Shown in pieces: positions 6,661 through 9,267 of a DNA stretch of 9,267 nucleotides. Location of the stretch: the NCBI GenBank assembly GCA_946479805.1, contig CAMLHP010000085.1, forward strand, positions 1-9,267. The letters run 5' to 3'. The notes under the pieces were generated by a model. The model did not search any database and was not told the origin of the DNA. It worked only from the letters and a program-made list of their open reading frames with translations. Position numbers and translations under genes: made by a program. Every line of letters begins with the position of its first letter. Positions within the stretch are counted from its first letter, which is position 1. This DNA is from an uncultured Gemmatimonadota bacterium. Lineage in GTDB: Bacteria; Gemmatimonadota; Gemmatimonadetes; Gemmatimonadales; GWC2-71-9.

Positions 6661-7329
6661 CTACTGCCTGTGGTACGCGAGCCCTGCCTCCTGGGCCTGG
6701 CCAATGGCGACCACCATCGCTGGCACCAGCGTGACGCCGGGCAGGATGTTCGCCTTCATGTCGGCGTAGACTGCCTGGGGGTCGAGGCCCCGCTTCCCGG
6801 CCACCATGCCCGACAGAATGGTGAGCGCATTGTTGCAGATGATGAACGTCGCGCCCCGCTTCTGCTGCGCCTCGATGCTTGCCTGCGGAAACTCCGAGCC
6901 GAGAATCACTGGTGCGGTGCGCCACGGATTGGCGGTGTAGGGGCTGCCGGCTGCGTTCTTCTCGCCCAGGAAGTCGCCGAGCTCGTACTTGGCCCACATG
7001 GCATCGGTGAGCCCATGGAAGGTGGTGAAGCCGTAGAACGTCACCACGCCGTCGATCTCGGAATCCTGGTTGCCGATCTGGTTGTGGCCGTCGTAGTAGT
7101 TGAGGAGGTGGATGAGCGGGATGCCGCCGTTGGGAGCCGGCGAATCGAACAGCTGGCGGTGCTTGCCGTTCACATCCTTCAGCCAGTCGGCTTCCGCCGA
7201 GGCCATATGGATGCCAGTCTCCTCGGCCTCGAGGCGGCCCGCCTGGATGGAGCCGGCCACACCGGCGGCGAGCGCCGCGATGGCCACTGCAACGGGGAGG
7301 ATCGAGGAGCGATGCTGCGACTTTGTCAT
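6661..7329 (-). CDS. Exported DsrE/DsrF-like protein
   Basis: A 222-residue protein. Residues 1-8 are polar, with Lys3 and Arg7, followed by a hydrophobic run (9-27, SSILPVAVAIAALAAGVAG), so it is either secreted by signal peptide or anchored in the membrane and acts outside the cytoplasm. The rest looks like the DsrE/DsrF/YchN fold: VVTFYGFTTFHGLTDAMWAK (95-114), then GATFIICNNAL (159-169) with the lone cysteine Cys165, and LPGVTLVPAMVVAIGQAQE (196-214) near the C-terminus. In DsrE-type proteins the corresponding region often carries the persulfide-bearing cysteine, but many exported homologues are uncharacterised. The ATG at 7329 is chosen because AGGA lies 7 bases upstream and it starts just before the signal sequence; the frame is open to 7524 but that extension looks non-coding. 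It is first in the run leading to the hydrolase. Confidence 0.72.
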   Translation of the reverse strand: MTKSQHRSSILPVAVAIAALAAGVAGSIQAGRLEAEETGIHMASAEADWLKDVNGKHRQLFDSPAPNGGIPLIHLLNYYDGHNQIGNQDSEIDGVVTFYGFTTFHGLTDAMWAKYELGDFLGEKNAAGSPYTANPWRTAPVILGSEFPQASIEAQQKRGATFIICNNALTILSGMVAGKRGLDPQAVYADMKANILPGVTLVPAMVVAIGQAQEAGLAYHRQ

Positions 7330-7683
7330 CTCTGCGTCCTGGTTGGAGGTTGGCCCCCATGGGCGGGGCTGCCAGGAGATGCGCAGGGTGGGGTCGGAAC
7401 CCGACATGGAGGACTCCGGCCTTGCCAGCCCAGACGTCCTGTTCAGGCGAGCGTCTCCCCGGAACAGGTACCATCTTCGGCGCCATGACCAGTGCCCCAC
7501 GCTATAGCGTGGGGCGCTTCGCACGACGAGGCTGGCTCTTGCTGGTCAAGACGCTGTAGAGGCCGGCTGCTTCAGCGGCACGCACCGGGCGTAGCAGGCG
7601 GTACGGGAAGGCTGCACGCTTGCATGGCAACTTTTTACAGCAGCGCTGCACCGAGTAGCTTGGTTCGGTGAGCGAGCCGAAGG
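7330..7683. other. 354-bp interval without a convincing gene
   Basis: This stretch separates the DsrE-like gene from the small basic protein gene, both on the minus strand. It contains the 22-bp palindrome at 7494-7515 and a weaker hairpin, TTCGG/CCGAA, at about 7664-7681, shortly after the stop of the upstream gene. Short open frames exist on both strands (for example minus 7687-7502, 61 codons, beginning in a GTGA overlap). Their products look like nothing known and codon third positions are less GC-biased than in neighbours. The promoter of the DsrE-like gene probably lies in 7330-7490, but I see no clear -35/-10 pair. Confidence 0.5.
7491..7518. repeat. 22-bp perfect palindrome within a 28-base inverted repeat
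   Basis: The half-site GCCCCACGCTA (7494-7504) is followed directly by its exact reverse complement (7505-7515), with no spacer. Adding one T-G step and two more pairs extends the symmetry to 7491-7518. There is no T-run on either strand, so it does not look like an ordinary intrinsic terminator. It lies about 165 bases upstream of the DsrE-like start codon. It may be a binding site for a dimeric regulator, a REP-like element or a cruciform-forming site. Confidence 0.65.
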
Positions 7684-8004
7684 TCACCAGGCCAGGAGGC
7701 CAACCTCGTCGAGGGAGACGGCCACCAGTACCAGGGCGGGCAGGCTGGGAGTGCGCCGGAAGGCGAGCGCGGCCTCGCGTACCGCCGGTGATGGTTCCTG
7801 GCCGCGTTCCCTGCGGGTGGCGCGCTGGGCACGGCCCATCTCCCGGAACACAAGCTTCATGGCGCGCAGCTCTCGCGGACTTTCGGTGGCGAAGGGAGTT
7901 GGCTTGCGGCGCGGGCTCTTCCGTCCAGCTGGCCCGGCGAGCGAAGCTGCCGCCGCGGCCACACGATCACGGACCCGGTCGATGATGGGGCTAGGACTGG
8001 TCAT
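7684..8004 (-). CDS. Small basic protein of unknown function
   Basis: I do not recognise this 106-residue product. The N-terminal third is helical and then rich in Arg, Lys and Pro (GRKSPRRKPTP, 27-37). A charged helical segment follows (ELRAMKLVFREMGRAQRATRR, about 45-65), and the C-terminus is hydrophobic (LPALVLVAVSLDEVGLLAW, 88-106). There are no cysteines and no obvious enzyme motif. It reads as coding: third positions are mainly G or C across the frame and the amino-acid mix is balanced. ATG at 8004 is preferred, with a weak CAGG 5 bases upstream; the frame is open to 8277, but that part lies over the opposite HhH gene and is rejected. It diverges from the HhH gene, sharing the 111-base region 8005-8115. 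A nucleic-acid-binding role is possible from its charge but is only a guess. Confidence 0.6.
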   Translation of the reverse strand: MTSPSPIIDRVRDRVAAAAASLAGPAGRKSPRRKPTPFATESPRELRAMKLVFREMGRAQRATRRERGQEPSPAVREAALAFRRTPSLPALVLVAVSLDEVGLLAW

Positions 8005-8081
8005 GCAAACCTGCCTGGTGACGAGAAGGAGAGCCGAGCGAGTGTCCGCTGACTCCCGCCTCAAAGATAGCCGCATGTGCC

Positions 8082-8115
8082 TCGACACGATGCCCGATTT
8101 TCGGGCCAGTGTCGA
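8082..8115. promoter_or_regulatory. Stem-loop immediately before the HhH gene start codon
   Basis: Outer stem TCGACAC (8082-8088) pairs with GTGTCGA (8109-8115); inner stem GCCCGA (8092-8097) pairs with TCGGGC (8101-8106). An asymmetric internal loop (3 and 2 bases) separates them and TTT caps the structure. All 13 pairs are Watson-Crick. The next base, 8116, is the A of the likely ATG, and no Shine-Dalgarno sequence is visible. In RNA it could control translation; in DNA it could be an operator between the divergent genes. Confidence 0.55.
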
Positions 8116-8700
8116 ATGAAGGCGTTGTGGGGGGAGTCGTCTTCCGCTGCCTGGCACGGCGCACTGGACAGCTATGCTGGCGTGGTAGCGCGGCAGGGCG
8201 TTGCGAAGCTCGCGGAACTGGACGATTGGTACAGGGGACTCCTGCCGGGCCTGATCACTGGTCGCAAGCCGCCGCATTTAGTGCTGGAAGAACTGGTGCG
8301 ACTCACGGAGTGGAAGATGGCGCGGGGAGTATGGCGGGCCCGGAACCTGGCCTTGGTGAAGGGCAATGCTCCCGCTGAAGTGGTGGAAGCCAGCGCCGCA
8401 GCAATCGCGGCCGTACCCCATCCCACCGCGCCGATCTCGGCGCTGGTGAAGCTTGCAGGCGTCGGTCCGGCCACGGCATCTGGCGTGCTCGCCGCACACT
8501 CGCCCGCCATCTATCCCTTTTTCGACGAGCTGGTGGCGGCACAAGTCCCCGGTCTTGGGGCCGTGGCCTGGACCCTGGGTTATTACGTCCGCTATGCCGA
8601 AGCGCTCCGGAACCGTGCGGGACAGCTCTCCGGTGGCTGGACGCCGGCGATGGTTGAACGGGCGCTCTGGGCCCACGCTGGGGGCAAGCTGGGCGCCTGA
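8116..8700 (+). CDS. Helix-hairpin-helix protein of uncharacterised family, DNA-glycosylase-like motif
   Basis: A 194-residue protein. The clearest motif is a helix-hairpin-helix, LAGVGPATASGVLAA (113-127), followed by FFDEL with Asp137. From memory, the pattern of TEWKMARGVWR (64-74), this HhH and the closing WTPAMVERALWAH (175-187) matches an uncharacterised family well represented in fungi, where the HhH reads GIGPATAS. In HhH-GPD base-excision glycosylases a catalytic Asp follows the hairpin at the same distance (24 residues from the first Leu), whereas the lyase Lys position is Ala119 here. This suggests DNA binding and possibly a monofunctional glycosylase-like activity, but no activity is established. 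ATG at 8116 is preferred; a GTG at 8077 in frame would add 13 residues that encode the stem-loop. The DUF1428 gene follows after 137 bases. Confidence 0.72.
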   Translation: MKALWGESSSAAWHGALDSYAGVVARQGVAKLAELDDWYRGLLPGLITGRKPPHLVLEELVRLTEWKMARGVWRARNLALVKGNAPAEVVEASAAAIAAVPHPTAPISALVKLAGVGPATASGVLAAHSPAIYPFFDELVAAQVPGLGAVAWTLGYYVRYAEALRNRAGQLSGGWTPAMVERALWAHAGGKLGA

Positions 8701-8837
8701 GTCTGGCGGACCCCTCTGCAGTATCAGCCTGCCAATATCAGCCGTTGCAGTGAAGCACGGCGCACCTGTGGCGATGCGTCGGCGGCTGATGCAGTATTCC
8801 GTGGCGCAGGCGACCTTGCCCGAACCCCGGAGGCTGC

Positions 8838-9203
8838 ATGGCATACGTGGACGGTTTCGTGATCGTGGTCCAGAAGCGGAGGCTCGACGCCTACCGCCGC
8901 ATGGCCCGAAAAGGCGCCGACGTCTGGATGGATCATGGCGCACTGGAGTACGTGGAATGCGTGGGCGATGACCTGAAGGCCAGCGGCATGGGCATCACCT
9001 TTCCAAAGATGCTCAAGGCGAAGCGCGGCGAGACCATCATCTTTTCATGGATCTATTACAGGTCGAAAGCCCATCGCGACCAGGTCAACAAGCGGGTGAT
9101 GAAGGACCCACGCATGGACAAGATGATGGCGGAAGCGGAGTCCATGCCGTTTGACATGAAGCGGTTTCTCTACGGCGGGTTCAAGGTGATCGTGGAAGCA
9201 TGA
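8838..9203 (+). CDS. DUF1428 (YbaA-like) protein
   Basis: A 121-residue protein matching the DUF1428 family, of which E. coli YbaA is a member, over its full length. The opening AYVDGFVIVVQKRRLDAYRR (2-21), the GALEYVECVGDDL stretch (34-46), FSWIYYRSKAHRD and the closing PFDMKRFLYGGFKVIVE are characteristic. The family adopts a small dimeric alpha-beta barrel and has no known reaction. It is presumably cytoplasmic, with no signal peptide. The start at 8838 is well supported by GGAGG at 8829-8833. It follows the HhH gene by 137 bases and may have its own promoter. The stop is followed after one base by an octamer array and a strong hairpin. Confidence 0.9.
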   Translation: MAYVDGFVIVVQKRRLDAYRRMARKGADVWMDHGALEYVECVGDDLKASGMGITFPKMLKAKRGETIIFSWIYYRSKAHRDQVNKRVMKDPRMDKMMAEAESMPFDMKRFLYGGFKVIVEA

Positions 9204-9204
9204 G

Positions 9205-9228
9205 AGACGGACAGACGGATAGACGGAT
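9205..9228. repeat. Three tandem octamers AGACGGAY
   Basis: Units at 9205-9212 (AGACGGAC), 9213-9220 and 9221-9228 (both AGACGGAT) lie end to end starting two bases after the DUF1428 stop codon. The third unit forms the outer part of the following hairpin. The right-hand arm may continue beyond the window with complementary octamers. Confidence 0.75.
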
Positions 9229-9264
9229 GGGTGCACCAGCGGTCGCCGGTGCACCCATCCGTCT
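9221..9264. terminator. 17-bp perfect hairpin after DUF1428, probable terminator
   Basis: Left arm 9221-9237 and right arm 9248-9264 are exact reverse complements of 17 bases, with a 10-base loop (9238-9247). A wobble and one further pair extend it to 9219-9266. The stem is GC-rich and begins 17 bases after the stop codon. The right arm is followed by GTT, where the window ends, so a terminal U-tract cannot be confirmed. It may work in both directions or be an intergenic repeat. Confidence 0.6.
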
Positions 9265-9267
9265 GTT

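Noticed and set aside
5827..7488. 553-codon plus-strand frame opposite the hydrolase and DsrE-like genes
   Set aside because: It crosses two recognisable minus-strand genes and their intergenic gap, shows no domain, and looks like a GC-driven shadow frame.
7330..7524. N-terminal extension of the DsrE-like protein to 7524
   Set aside because: The extension has no family similarity and would bury the export sequence; ATG 7329 has an AGGA site and a correctly placed signal sequence.
7502..7687. 61-codon minus-strand frame overlapping the small basic protein stop in GTGA
   Set aside because: The overlap is suggestive, but the product has no recognisable feature, its codon third positions are less GC-biased than neighbours, and it ends inside the palindrome.
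8723..8790. ATCAGCC direct repeats and an ATCAGCCG/CGGCTGAT inverted pair between the HhH and DUF1428 genes
   Set aside because: The arms are only 8 bases with a loop of nearly 40 bases and no T-run; within chance expectation.
1..9267. Defence system, prophage, transposon or CRISPR array
   Set aside because: No transposase, integrase, recombinase, nuclease-effector pair, spacer-repeat pattern or tRNA-linked att site is seen; all confident genes look chromosomal.

Overview
The window is GC-rich (about two thirds G+C by eye), densely coded and has no rRNA, tRNA, CRISPR array or recognisable insertion sequence. Its gene types suggest a soil or sediment member of Gemmatimonadota, or possibly Acidobacteriota. 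The pointers are a TIGR02999-type ECF sigma factor overlapping a large Ser/Thr kinase with a TPR tail, a UMF1-family transporter and an SCT1-like acyltransferase. This placement is an inference from gene families, not a phylogeny.

Layout. On the minus strand, a phospholipid acyltransferase (1664-333) overlaps the first 112 codons of a UMF1/Atg22-like MFS transporter (336 to beyond the left edge). Upstream of the acyltransferase lie a TATAAT box and an unusual hairpin of heptamer repeats (1682-1734). Reading the other way is a beta-carbonic anhydrase (1763-2374, plus). It converges, with a single base between stop codons, on a long minus-strand block. That block, in transcription order, is a secreted DsrE-like protein (7329-6661), an alpha/beta hydrolase whose nucleophile position is Ala (6627-5752), an ECF sigma factor (5677-5117), and a kinase with one membrane helix and a TPR-rich outer region (5120-2376). 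Sigma factor and kinase overlap at GTGA.

The interval 7330-7683 has no convincing gene. It holds a perfect 22-bp palindrome. Beyond it, a small basic protein of unknown function (8004-7684, minus) diverges from a helix-hairpin-helix protein (8116-8700, plus), whose start codon directly abuts a 34-nt stem-loop. A DUF1428 (YbaA-like) protein (8838-9203) follows. The right edge carries three octamer repeats leading into a 17-bp perfect hairpin, probably a terminator.

How the parts work together. The clearest functional unit is the sigma-kinase pair. The outer TPR region could sense a signal, the cytoplasmic kinase transmit it, and the sigma factor carry a Thr where other ECF sigmas have the acidic DAED motif. 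This resembles phosphorylation-activated ECF regulation. The acyltransferase-transporter pair looks like ordinary membrane-lipid and transport housekeeping. I found no convincing new defence or mobile system. The items most worth checking are the repeat hairpins, the Ala-for-Ser hydrolase, the HhH protein with a glycosylase-like Asp spacing, and the sigma-kinase pair.
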